From contig NC_052505.1 in the NCBI RefSeq assembly GCF_014356525.2, positions 2,476,759 to 2,540,758 on the forward strand: DNA of 64,000 nucleotides, given 5' to 3'. Made by a program: the position numbers and the translations under genes. The notes below the pieces were generated by a model. The model had not been told where the DNA came from and did not search any database. It saw nothing but the letters and a program-made list of their open reading frames with translations. The stretch comes from Nilaparvata lugens (Eukaryota; Arthropoda; Insecta; Hemiptera; Delphacidae). Below, piece by piece: positions 11,437 to 21,140 of the stretch (position 1 is its first letter; every line of letters starts with the position of its first letter).

Positions 11437-11862
11437 TAAAGTCGCGTTAACACCAAAGTCTTCTTCTTCTTTCAATCAGGGATTAGGCTATTGCCTGTTC
11501 CGACTCACATTCAGCTTGTAATTAGAATAAAAGAATAATAATAAATAAAATCTATGAATTAATAACACCAATATAATCTAATTTAATATCATCATAAGCA
11601 TCACTACAATCTACTGTTTTTATTTTATAATGAATATAATAATCATTGCCATCTTTTTCGTGGCCTGCCTATGTCTCTTTTGCCTGCCGGTTACATCAAA
11701 GTTATCAACAAAATGATTATTCTTCTGTCCTTAAAAATTGAACATAACTTATCATACACATGATGAGCATATGTGTTTGTCAAGTTCTGTTCAATCTAAT
11801 AGAATCTATAAGGACGGGAAATAAACATTTTGGTTATAACTCTGGTGTAAATGCAGTTTAAC
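11437..11862. mobile_element. foldback MITE, family F copy 2
   Basis: Ends AGTAAAGTCGCGTTAACACC and its diverged inverse GGTGTAAATGCAGTTTA. The inner part has AATTGAACATAACTTATCAT and, inverted, GTTCTGTTCAATCTAATAGA around a loop, with AAGGAC on both sides. The region 11460-11700 looks like a secondary insertion into the left arm. A related compact copy is at 54735-54922. A 3 bp TTA/TAA-type target would suggest PIF/Harbinger but is not clear here. Confidence 0.5.
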
Positions 11863-11868
11863 TAACTT

Positions 11869-11940
11869 TAGTCCAGGTACTTTCAGTACCTGGTCTAGAG
11901 CCTACTTCAGTCCAGGTCCTCAACTTTTAGTCCAGGTTGA
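11869..11940 (+). repeat. short AGTCCAGGT repeat
   Basis: The word AGTCCAGGT recurs about three times over 70 bp, interleaved with GGTACTTTCAGTACC, a 15 bp near-palindrome. Confidence 0.6.
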
Positions 11941-12389
11941 TCATGATTGAAAATGCTGATCGAAGTTTATAGAAGAAGCCAACAGAGCAAACGTCGAAAT
12001 CGGAAAACTTTTAGGCCACTCGACGAGCGGCACTTAGCTTTGTTCCTGACCAACTTGGAAAGTAAACAATGCCTCGCCTCAGCGGCCCAGCCCGGCCCGG
12101 CGCACTTCTACCAGCCACAATAAAATGAGTTGTCGAGAGATCAGTTGGCAATCTTACTTTTCTCCATTTTCCCCATTTATTGAGCTCCATTGTTGTCCAT
12201 TTTCAACCAATCATTCAATAATTGGAAATTTCTTGAGGGTGATGGTAATGGGCCGTCCATCGCTGGAAAATCTCTGAGATTCAATCCAATTTATTACAGA
12301 AATTCAATTATAGAAGAGCTTCGATTCAATAATTCCAAATTATTGTAAAATGGTTGATTTTGTTCTCACTCCACCAATCAATCATTCAC
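11941..12389. other. intergenic stretch, higher G+C patch
   Basis: A locally GC-richer patch (CAGCGGCCCAGCCCGGCCCG, about 12080-12100) in an AT-rich setting. No ORF of note and no match to the window's repeat families. Confidence 0.3.
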
Positions 12390-13195
12390 AAATAATTGAG
12401 CCATCATCACATCCACAAATGATGGTATCCTAGAAACTCTCATCAGATGTTTAATGAGGAATAATATTCACAACCTCAATCGTCATTCAGTGTAACTTCC
12501 AAAATACGACAGAATATTGAGTTCCTTTGATCAGGAATGAGTATTTTGTGATGTATAATGATTGAATCGTGTGGAAATTCATCACATGAAAACACATCAT
12601 ACAAGGAATGGGTTTAATTGTTGTCTGTAACATAAATAAATGAAATAGTATTTTACGTCACATGGACGGGAAGGGGCCTTTTGCAGGCGAGAATGATGTT
12701 TCTAGTCGAGGCATAACCGAGACTAGAGTTTCATTCGAGCTCTGCAAAAGACATTCACGTCCAAGTAACGTACACTATTTCTTGTCATAATAATCTGAAT
12801 GAAATAATAATGAGAAATAGAAAACATTACCTGCTTGTACTGAAGTTACTACATGCATTCTATGAACATAACCTAGTTTACAAATTTTATTGAAGTTGAC
12901 AAAACTTCCACCTGGAGTGCTAAAAGGTGATTTTTTGGAGCAGTTTTGCTGTTTCTATTGCCAAACTAGGGAGAATACTCAACTGTAAAGGAAACATATG
13001 GTTTCATTACAGTAGAGTAATTTGTTATGAGAATCATTGTTCTATTCATTGTTATGTTCATTTGTTCCGCAAACAGCCGTTTACCGGCTTGATTTCATGC
13101 ATAGAAAACAGCTGACATTGAATGACTACGACAAAAATTATATTTACAGTATTATGTCTGTGATGGGTACTCTCCTACTATTTATAGTTTATCAA
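12390..13195 (-). repeat. family D, right arm of a large inverted repeat
   Basis: Inverse counterpart of 6525-7318, with scattered substitutions and small indels (roughly 85-90 percent by eye). It ends at GGTACTCTCCTACTATTTAT. Within it, TGCTTGTACTGA abuts AGGTAATGT (read on the minus strand), which looks like an exon/donor junction and is kept in the copy at 55685-56195. That could be chance or a trace of a gene captured by the repeat. Confidence 0.75.
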
Positions 13196-13608
13196 CGAAT
13201 AAAACATACTCTATGAATAATTTCTATTATCACACTTCAAATATAGCGGTAACAGCCATCGTCTATAAAAGACAGTGGCAAGGCATAGACTCTGCCTTGG
13301 TATGAAACTCTGTTACCCAATGATTGGAAATTATATTCTCTTGATGAATAGAATGTAATTGATTATTTTGAACAAGATGGTATAAAACTCTGTTACCCAA
13401 TGATATGAAAAATTATATTTTTTTGGCGAATAAAATGTGATTGATCATTTTAAACAAGATTGAACAGTTAATATTATTACATCAGATTTACTCGGTATCA
13501 GCTATACTCTATAGAAGGCAGTGGTAAGACAAAGAATCAGCAACAATTTTGTCCTATCTTTCTTCCCTGCCATTATAACATGGTTCTATCTTATTATAGA
13601 TACTTTCA
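13196..13608 (-). repeat. family A fragment plus an ~88 bp internal duplication
   Basis: 13440-13592 is the 5' part of a family A copy in minus orientation, ending in CTGCCATTATAACATGG. Upstream, ATGAAACTCTGTTACCCAAT recurs about 88 bp later as ATAAAACTCTGTTACCCAAT with similar following sequence, a local tandem duplication. Confidence 0.6.
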
Positions 13609-13760
13609 ATAGTGAGGTTCACGTAATAATGGCAATGTTTGATTAACAATGGCATTGCTATCCTTGTCTATCATTCAACAAAGCGGATAGCGCTATCTCT
13701 TTATCGCTTTGCTCTGTTGTCGGATCGTCTTTTAACAATAAAGAATTGATAATCAATTTT

Positions 13761-13990
13761 TTATTTAATTATTCATTTATTCGTGGACAAAATCACAAAT
13801 CATATAAATATGATTAGGGCGGAACAACAGGCTTGGCCCAAATCTATTCCATTCCCAGATTTTGATAAATTAATAAAATGTCCAAAAAGTAGGTTATGTT
13901 TCTACTGTAAAACGTTCAAGTTCAATTTTCGTCCAAAATATATATATAAGCTAAACATTTTGAATTTAGAGAAATAAATTAAATACCAAA
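13761..13990 (-). mobile_element. LINE 3' end, type 1, inserted in family A
   Basis: On the minus strand this reads as a 3' UTR ending in an AATAAATGAATAATTAAATA simple-repeat tail. It shares with other type 1 ends a G-rich block (AATCTGGGAATGGAATAG) followed by GGGCCAAGCCTGTTGTTCC. It is 5' truncated with no coding sequence, typical of target-primed reverse transcription. Confidence 0.55.
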
Positions 13991-14518
13991 CTATATTCAA
14001 ATATAACACTTAGTTATCACTTCATATTGAATTAATCAAGTATTGACAAAATATTCCATCTAAATTATGCAAATTCTTTATGAAATCATTGAAAAATATA
14101 ATTTCTTGTTTGAATGAACAGTTAATATTACAATATCGGAGCACCAAGCTTCGGTCGTTATTTCTATTCATTGATAAACAAAACACAATTCTCTAAAATG
14201 ATCATGTTTATATTTCACAGCTGGCTATATACGTCATCTTATGAATTTCGGGGATGCGATATTTTGATTTTTCACATACTCACCTTTTTACTTTACACAG
14301 CTGTTCAGCCAAAGATGAATTATTCTTTTAAATGTCGTTCAGCGAGTTTTCTCAAGGATGAGACCTAGTGCAATTGAATCTTTATATTGAATGAAAAAGA
14401 CTAAGAAATTGTCAAAAAACCACTGATTTATTGATAATTAGGAAGATCGGTTTCGGTTATCACACCATTGTCAATCTCTGATAAACTAAAACTAAATACA
14501 AGAGCAATTTGTAGTGTT

Positions 14519-14710
14519 TTACTGGTTGAAATGAATCTGGTCATTTAAATTATACTGGGAGTTTTCCTTAATTACTCTTGTTATTTCTAAAGCCTCTATA
14601 ATATTCAAAGATCTGCCTTTGTTATTAACATGCAGAAACTCAACATTCTCCTTAACTGTGAACTTGTGATTATTTTTTATCAAATGTTCAGCAAAGTTAG
14701 ATTCCCCATT
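14519..14710 (-). pseudogene. Penelope-like endonuclease C-terminus (fragment)
   Basis: Open for about 63 codons on the minus strand and ending at a stop (14519-14521). The residues include SNFAEHLIKNNHKF, then VEFLHVNNKGRSLNI, EALEITRVIK and LNDQIHFNQ. The spacing of a GxSxxAEH-like block, a VNNKGRSLNxxEALEI block and an LNDQxxFN block is what I know from the GIY-YIG domain C-terminus of arthropod Penelope-like elements, where the glutamate in the EALEI block is the conserved acidic residue. The catalytic GIY...YIG part and all of the reverse transcriptase are missing. It is a dead 5'-truncated copy, the mirror image of 14713-14865. Confidence 0.65.
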
Positions 14711-14712
14711 TT

Positions 14713-14865
14713 GTTGAGTTTCTGCATGTTAATAACAAAGGCAGATCTTTGAATATTCTAGAGGCTTTAGAAATAACAAGAGTAATTAAGGAAAATTCCC
14801 AGTATAGTTTAAATGACCAGATTCATTTCAACCAGTACAACACTACAAATTTAATTTTATCATAA
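14713..14865 (+). pseudogene. Penelope-like endonuclease C-terminus (second fragment)
   Basis: Fifty codons open to a TAA at 14863-14865, starting at VEFLHVNNKGRSLNILEALE and continuing ITRVIKENSQYSLNDQ. It differs from the minus-strand partner at only a few residues (for example I to L and N to S) and runs on for about nine residues past the partner's stop. It lacks the SNFAEHLIKNNHKF segment because the head-to-head junction at 14710-14713 removed it. Confidence 0.65.
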
Positions 14866-15041
14866 AATTGTAAGCATACAATTCAATAGTTTTTCCATTT
14901 ACATATTTGTTTTATTATCTTTCACACTTGTTTTCTTGGTTCTTATTTTGTACTAGAAGTAAATTTTATTATCATGGCAATTTTGTTGCTTAAGCCGCCA
15001 TTTTGTCACACCGTTGAGGGGGAGGAGACTGTCTGACTAGG

Positions 15042-15097
15042 CCAATAGCAGGCGTTCTTGCCCTCGACCAATAGCAGTACTCGCCTACTAGTATAAA
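15042..15097 (+). promoter_or_regulatory. CCAAT/CCAAT/TATA cluster in Penelope 3' region
   Basis: CCAAT at 15042-15046 and 15068-15072 are followed by TATAAA at 15092-15097, in a patch richer in G+C than its surroundings. Penelope elements carry their promoter in terminal repeat-like sequence, so this may be the element's own promoter. The minus copy lacks it. Confidence 0.4.
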
Positions 15098-15125
15098 TTC
15101 TGCTGCTCTTGTATTTAGTTTTAGT

Positions 15126-15168
15126 TTATCAGAGATTGACAATGGTGTAATAACCGAAACCGGTCTTT
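15126..15168 (+). ncRNA. degenerate hammerhead-ribozyme-like motif of a Penelope element
   Basis: TTGACAA, then GGT/ACC that can pair as a short stem II, then CGAAACCGGTC. Many Penelope-like elements carry minimal type I hammerheads with core CTGANGA, GAAA and a very short stem III ending GGTC. Here the GAAAC and GGTC parts are kept but the CTGATGA core has decayed. The minus-strand copy at 14443-14480 shows the same layout with CCGATC. Probably inactive. Confidence 0.35.
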
Positions 15169-15602
15169 CTAATATTATCAATAAATCAGTGGTTTTTTGA
15201 CAATTTCTTAGTCTTTTTCATTCAATATGAATAATTACCACAATATCAACTTCTCAACCACACAAAAAGTAAATCTCTATATCATAAACCTACTATGTTC
15301 CAAATTTCGTGAAAATCGTTAGAGCCGTTTTTGGGATCCGTTGAACATAGAGAGCCAGATATGAAAATAGCCAGATATGAAAATAGCCAGATTTAATAAT
15401 AGCCAGATATAATAATAGCCAGATATGAAAATAACCAGATATATAAATGCAGAAATTGCTCGCTTAATTTAATAGGATCAATAAACCTGTATTAGTTACC
15501 GTCTATGAAAGGCATTGACAAGAAAGAAAGAAAGAGGATCGGCAACGTTGTTCTCCTATCTTCCTTCCCTGTCATTATAACGTGGTTCTCACTTCATACG
15601 TA

Positions 15603-16100
15603 CTTTCTATACATGAATATCAGTCTGAGATATAAACTCTCTTACATATCTGTGCATGAAGTCAAAGGGTTGTATTATATTGAAAAGTCTTCGCAAATAA
15701 TACAATATTGTCATGAGACGACTGTTTCTTGCTATTTCTTCTAAGCTTTGAGCTATCTCAACTTGCTCACTGGTTGAGCCAAATACGTTCCGACTACATA
15801 TCAGTGTTTACTCATGCTGAAATCGCTCCAGGCCTATTTATGTTTGACGCATGAGACTCTATTTAGAGAGGAATCGAGTTTGATGAAACTTTCGTTCAAG
15901 TCAGGACTTAACTCTTCTTGAAATTAGTGTAGGCAGTGCGTGATGAAAGAGACGAGAATATATTAGTGATAAGGTAAGAACACATAGAATATATCGAGCA
16001 GAAAAGAGAGAAAAAATACGTTGTTGATAACTCTGTCATTTGAGTAACATTGATTGGTATTCAATGGAAACAGTTGAAATGCATTTACTGATTGATATAA
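15603..16100. other. intergenic stretch, nothing assigned
   Basis: AT-rich with GAAAGA-type purine runs. The 79-codon ORF 15505-15744 begins inside family A sequence and has no recognisable domain. Confidence 0.3.
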
Positions 16101-16871
16101 TTGACCGAGCGAAGTGAGGTCTAGGATTCAAGTCGACGGTTTATCATTTCTCTTAATGCTCAAATGTTTAAATGTTCATATGTTTATATGTTGCGCATTT
16201 ACGGCGAAACGCGGTGATAGATTTTCATGAAATTTGACAGGTATGTTCCTTTTCAAATTGCGCGTCGACGTATATACAAGGTTTTTGGAAATTTTGAATG
16301 TTTAAATGTTCATATGTTTATGTGTTGCGCATTTACGGCGAAACGCGGTAATAGATTTTCATGAAAATTGACAGGTATGTTCCTTTTTAAATTGCGCGTC
16401 GACGTATATACAAGGTTTTTGGAAATTTTGCATTTCCAGGATAATATAAAAGGAAAATGGAGCCTCCTTCATACGTCAATATTAGAGTGAAAATCAGACT
16501 ATAGAGTTATTCATCATAAATCAGCTGTCGAGTTGACTATAAATTGCATGCCATGACGCTTGCAATTCAATATCTCAATGTAACTTGGTAAAAACTTAGC
16601 AGCTGTGTAGACTATGAATTGAATGCATTTCCTCATTGAATGCAATTTCTATGCACTATTAAATAGGATGCAAAGAACTTATAACAGCTCGTCTGGGCGC
16701 CTAGAAGTCTTCTGGTTTTCTCGCGCCAAATTCCGGAAAGCATTATATGATAATTAAATCTTGTGTAAGCATGATGTGATCAAATAAATAGTTAGTGTAT
16801 CAGTGTAGATGTGCTTATGGTTTGGGACGTCGTTATAACTGCGCGAGGTCTACTGTTCACAGAACTACTAG
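16101..16871 (+). mobile_element. family C element, copy 1 (Helitron-like end)
   Basis: Family C begins TTGACCGAGCGAAGTGAGGT and ends TCACAGAACTACTAG before a T. Body landmarks are CGGCGAAACGCGGTAATAGA, AATTGCGCGTCGACGTATAT, GGAGCCTCCTTCATACG and AAATCAGCTGTCGAGT. The CTAG-T end with a small GTTC/GAAC foldback just upstream is compatible with a Helitron 3' end, but a matching TC start is not clear. This copy has an internal tandem duplication of ~137 bp (about 16164-16300 and 16301-16437). No protein is encoded. Confidence 0.6.
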
Positions 16872-16872
16872 T

Positions 16873-17030
16873 AAGTACATCATCAGAATGATATGGAGAG
16901 AATAACCTTGTGCTATTCCTCTCCCAAATTTAGATAAGGTAACACAGTCCGAATTGGGTTGAGTCTTGTAGTTGTTCACTCAACAAACTTTTGAGTCCTT
17001 AATTATTTTCACAAAGTAAATTTTCAAATT
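16873..17030 (-). mobile_element. LINE 3' end, type 2
   Basis: On the minus strand it reads AACTACAAGACTCAACCCAA, TTCGGACTGTGTTACC, TTTGGGAGAGGAATAGCACA and AGGTTATTCTCTCC. The same 3' UTR occurs at 17348-17555, 27060-27245 and 48840-49005, where it ends in an AATAAAG-type tail. No coding part remains. Confidence 0.6.
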
Positions 17031-17347
17031 TAGATGCTTCAAAACCAAATATAAAAAGAAATATTTCATATTGTTATCACTGAAATAGGAAATACTTCAT
17101 ATATTGAGGGAATAATTTTGCAGGACCAAGAAACAATCTAAATATTCTATTATTGTTTGGAACGTTTTTGATGAAATGTTTGAAGAATTGACGGATATAG
17201 GGCTGATATTGTAGCCGATTTTATCTTTGAACTTTCAACTCTAATCTTCATTTAAATGTAGCCTCTAGCCTCTGCATTTAAGTCCACAAGAATACCAATA
17301 TCATAGGCCTTGATAAATTACTCCAATATTGGGGCACCGAGCTTCGC

Positions 17348-17555
17348 TCGTTATATTTTATCTCCAAACTTCTAATTTAGTGGTCTGAAAATTTTGCGAA
17401 GTGAAGAGCTACAAGACTCAACCCATTTCGGACTTTGTGTAACCATATCTAATTGGGGAGAGATTAGCACAAGGTTACATTATTTTTCCTCTCCCTATCA
17501 TTTATATAATGTATACTTATTTTATCAATCAATAAAGAATAAAGAATAAAAGAAT
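17348..17555 (+). mobile_element. LINE 3' end, type 2, inserted in family E
   Basis: Carries CAACCCATTTCGGACT, GGTTACATTATTTTTCCTCT and a tail of TCAATCAATAAAGAATAAAG units. In family E copy 1 the sequence corresponding to the two sides is continuous (CTCGTTATTCATTTGTTGAT), so this is an insertion. Confidence 0.65.
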
Positions 17556-17931
17556 ATATTTATTGACTTTTGATAAACCAAACACAATTCTTCAAAATGA
17601 TTGAGGAAGTAGTAACAACCACAGCCAAAAACTGTTTCTTTCCCAAATTTTGATTTATGAATAGTCCAGAAAGTAGTTATGTTCCATACACTTGAATTCA
17701 GGTTCAATTTTCTGTTCAAACATTTGAAAACAAAAAAATATATAATTGAGATTATATACAAACCAAATTGAATAACAAAATAACGCTCACCAATCACTTA
17801 ACCCTTGGTTTGGCACGCACAGTTCCATCATCCAAAATCAATGAAATTTGTATGGTATGTTATATTTAGGCTAATAAACACATTGGCAGTCTCAGTTTTT
17901 CATTATTTTATCAGAGTCAGCTGTTTTCCAG

Positions 17932-18058
17932 TGTATCCAAATGGATACATTGCCACTACTGCAAGCAATAAGTGCGAGCAAGGTATGTATCCATTTGGAT
18001 ACATTGCTACTACTGCAAGGAATATGTTTCAGCTAGGCAATGTATCCATATGGATACA
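17932..18058. repeat. left subterminal palindromes of the piggyBac element
   Basis: Three copies: TGTATCCAAATGGATACA at 17932-17949, TGTATCCATTTGGATACA at 17986-18003 and TGTATCCATATGGATACA at 18041-18058. Spacing is 54-55 bp start to start. They differ only in the central bases, keeping two-fold symmetry each time. Likely transposase binding sites, by analogy with the internal repeats of other piggyBac elements. Confidence 0.85.
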
Positions 18059-18189
18059 TTTCATCTTCTTCAGGTTCAGCTGAAGGTAATAAAATGAAAG
18101 AAAGATCAATTACCAATAGTTGTAATAATGAATTATAAGTTTTAATAGATTATGTGAGTAATGTTATTCTATAATTGAACAAAGTGTAA

Positions 18190-18610
18190 AATCGTGGAAT
18201 ATAAAAGTATGAAAATCAAAATATAAATGAAAAATAGAAGAACATTCAAGTTATGAGACATCAGATACCAACAATAATAGAATGTAAAAATATAAAAATC
18301 AAAATGTAAATGTAAATGAAAATAGGAAAAATGCAAGTTATGAGACATAAGATATCATCAATAATGGAATGTAAAAGTATAAAAATCAAAATGTAAATGG
18401 AAAATAGAAAAACATTCAACTTATGAGACATAGATACCATCAATAATAGAATGTAAAAGTATAAAAATCAAAATGTAAATGAAAAATAGAAAAAAATGCA
18501 AGTTATGAAACATAAGATATCATCAATAATGGAATGTAAAAATATAAAAATCAAAATGTAAATGAAAAATAGAAAAACATCAAGTTATGAGACCATACTA
18601 TATCATCAAT
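18190..18610. repeat. ~88 bp minisatellite in the piggyBac 3' region
   Basis: About four to five units containing ATAAAAATCAAAATGTAAAT, AAAATAGAAAAACAT and GTTATGAGACATAAGATATC, lying just downstream of the transposase stop. It is unique to this element in the window, so it probably arose within it. Confidence 0.85.
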
Positions 18611-18631
18611 ATAGAAAGTACATGTTCAATT

Positions 18632-20983
18632 TTATGGTCTGTGGAAAATCTGGAAACAGTTCCGCTCTGGAATAAGACACAGGCGCACATTGCACTTGGT
18701 ACACCAATTCTGGTCTGACCACCTGTACACAGTCGGCATCTTCCCTTTGGCACACATTCAGGGAAATGATGCAGTCCATCATATCTGACATCTGGTACAG
18801 GTCTAGGAACAGTAGGCATCTGGATGATAGTGTTCGGAGCTGGAGGTGTAGTTTTCCTTCTTGAGGGTTTGTCTTTGTTGGCTAATCCTTCAGCCACTCT
18901 TGCCCTGAACTCTTTTAGCCGGATGCACGATTTTCCGATCAGTTTGCAGTCCCCTCCTCATCAGCAACCAAGCATTATTTATACATAGGTCCAATAGATG
19001 TGAGAAAAGAGACAAATACCAACGGTTGGCTTTGATACCTGTCCTGTACAGTGAGATAAGCATATCAGACAAATCAACCCCACCCATGTGCTTATTATAC
19101 TCTTTTACGATTTTTGGGCAGGAGATCTCAATTTTTCTCCCCTCTGTCTTTGAAAAACGTGTGACCGTAGTAAGAGGATGTTTTCCTACAAAATTACTTG
19201 CTAGTAAAACTTCTTTGTTATCTGTCCATTTCACAATAACAACTTTTTTTTTCATTGTCAGCCATCTCAATACTATATCCTCGTTCAACTTTCTTCTCTT
19301 TCATTCCAATCTCACATCCACGAAGTCGATTACTTCTAATTGTTCCAAGCGCTAAAATCCCATATGTCTCTCTGAGGTAATGCAATAGCTCCAAAGACGT
19401 GAAGAAATTATCAAAATAAATTGCTGTCAAGCAAGGTTCAGGAATGGTCTTGCATAATTTGAGAATAACTTTACCTCCAAGTCCAAACTCTTCCTCTATT
19501 CCTGGCAATGAAATTTCTTCTCCATAAACAATGAAGTCATAGACGATTCCAGAAACACCTGATCGAACAAATATTTTAAAACCCCATTTATGGGGCTTTG
19601 ATTTGATATATTGTTTCCGTGATCCAGCACGTGTTCCTTTGAAGGGTGCCATCATCTCATCTATTGACTGCTGCTTTTCATTCACAATATTACGACAATT
19701 CTTCCTTATTATGTCAATTACTGGTTTCAATTTGAAGTACCTATCAGTTGAAGTCTCTGTAGGGTCAACAAATCTCACATACTTTCTCAGTTTCTGATAA
19801 CGTTTCAGAGGCATGACATCTGCAATCTTGGGAACTCGAAATTGCCTACTCCAATAATCCAAGTAGGACGGCAATTGAATGACTCCCATCAGCAAATGAT
19901 TGCTATGAATCCTTTATTTCAGCTTTTGTTGTGTTTATTGAAGCCCCAGTCTCATGGACAGACCGTTGGTTTGTTCTCAAAACAATAAGTTCGAATATAT
20001 CTTCAGAGAACATTTTATAAAAATAATCTGTCTCTGTTGGGATCTCTTGAGGTACATCAAATTTATCTTCTAGAACATTATCAATATTTCCATTGAATGG
20101 ATCTCTAGTGAAGTTGAATGTATTCTTGCAGATCTGTTTTGAAGGTAACTTTCTCTTCTTAGTTTCTTTATTTGCTGATGATTTACATTGCCTTTTCCGT
20201 TTGCAAGAAGAAGAAGAAGAGGCATATGTAATAGCAGTTGTATTGCTGTCATCCATATTGAAACTGGATGAAGCTGGCATGTTATCAGTTGGCCGAACTA
20301 TTTCATTGAGATCCTCTTCCAAAATATTATCCAGATTGATATTAGATAGATCAGGCACCTTACCTTGTTGTTCCTCTTCTTCCAACTCAGCCAATAAATC
20401 TTGGAGAGATGAAGACAATGTTGGTGGAAGAGAACTTTGATCTGAATCTTTTTCCTGGAATTGATTGTCCATTTCTTCAATATCCACATCACTCTCTTCA
20501 GAAATATCTGGATCAGGAACGAATATATTGTTGAGCTGAGCCAATTCAACAATTTTTTGGGTGCGTCCATTGAACTGTGTTGCCACCTGAAATGAGAATA
20601 GAACCATATATGAAGAAAAAATAATGAAGAACATAAAAAAACTAGAAAATAAAAGAGATATCTACATGGAAAATAACAATAATCAATTATATTGGAATTT
20701 GTATTTTGAAGTTGAGGCCTTCACATTGTATCCAAATGGATACAGCTTGTAGAGCGCAAATAGTTTGTTCACTTTGACAATGTATCCAAGCGGACACACT
20801 CAATTTGTACTTCTTGTTGTGAGGTTATTTTTACTGCAATACTGGAAGTTTGTGTTGGAAATACTTGCACCAAGCGTTATAATTCAATTTAGAATGAAAC
20901 ATAGTAGCAAAAGTAGAGAATATACTGAATATAGAAAATTTACTTACCCCATGTACACGTGCATTGGATCGGCAGTCGTCCAT
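18632..20983 (-). pseudogene. piggyBac transposase (one intron, four frameshifts)
   Basis: A DDE/D transposase of the piggyBac (DDE_Tnp_1_7) family. A short first exon (20983-20948, start in AAAATGG, 12 codons) has donor GTAAGT at 20942-20947; the acceptor TTTCAG precedes 20586, giving a 361 bp intron in phase 0. The N-terminus is acidic and serine-rich with a lysine/arginine patch (CKRKRQCKSSANKETKKRK), a likely nuclear signal. The core shows MLMGVIQLPSYLDYW, then GVSGIVYDF (first Asp), IYFDNFFTSLELL (second Asp) and HMGGVDLSDML (third and fourth Asp), so all catalytic aspartates remain. The C-terminal Cys-rich domain (RCRLCTGGQTR, then CTKCNVRLCL and CFQIFH) is split between frames. Frame changes fall near 19900, 19244-19252 (a run of nine A), about 18950 (GGGG) and about 18710. 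Two are at homopolymers, so assembly error is possible. Confidence 0.9.
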
Positions 20984-21140
20984 TTTGAAAATTTGAACGA
21001 ATTAGTTCTCCTAGAGACCGCTAGATAGCCTCAGCTATCGCACAATGAATCCAAATGGACACACGAGCATTCAGAACTTTATAAAACTAGTTCTCATAAA
21101 AACAGATTATCATTGAAATCTATGTATCCGAATGGATACA
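20727..21140. repeat. right subterminal palindromes of the piggyBac element
   Basis: Four copies: TGTATCCAAATGGATACA at 20727-20744, TGTATCCAAGCGGACACA at 20781-20798, TGAATCCAAATGGACACA at 21046-21063 and TGTATCCGAATGGATACA at 21123-21140. Two lie inside the transposase intron (20587-20947). The outermost ends only 4 bp from the TIR. The inner ones are more decayed than the left-end set. Confidence 0.85.

Larger units (their letters stand above)
14388..15265. mobile_element. Penelope-like element, head-to-head inverted pair
   Basis: A minus-strand copy (14388-14712) and a plus-strand copy (14713-15265) meet head to head. Each carries the C-terminal part of the Penelope endonuclease reading frame and a 3' region with CCGAAACCGGTC and then CAATAAATCAGTGGTTTTTT. 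The plus copy keeps ~245 bp of extra 3' sequence that the minus copy lacks. Inverted and tandem arrangements are common for Penelope elements. A related 3' flank (GACAATTTCTTAGTCTT, TATGAATAATTACCACAATA) is also present at 31545-31640. Confidence 0.7.
14137..15470 (+). mobile_element. family E repeat, copy 2 (split by Penelope pair)
   Basis: The 5' part 14137-14387 opens with GGAGCACCAAGCTTCGGTCG and runs to GTGCAATTGAATCTTTATAT. The 3' part 15266-15470 resumes with ATCATAAACCTACTATGTTC. Its simple-repeat tract is ATAGCCAGATATGAAA units (about 15355-15450) before GCAGAAATTGCTCGC. The break corresponds exactly to the Penelope insertion. Confidence 0.65.
13609..15602 (-). mobile_element. family A TIR element hosting three nested insertions
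   Basis: Family A has ~28 bp TIRs, TAGTGAGGTCCACGTTATAA and the following TGGCAGTG, at both ends with TA outside. Complete copies without insertions are ~350-450 bp. Here the minus-oriented 3' part is at 13609-13760, the middle at 14035-14135 and the 5' part at 15471-15602. The pieces are separated by a LINE 3' end (13761-13990) and a family E copy (14137-15470) that is itself split by a Penelope pair. The order and junctions agree with the uninterrupted consensus (GTTAATATTACATCAATAAACC at the E insertion site). Confidence 0.75.
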
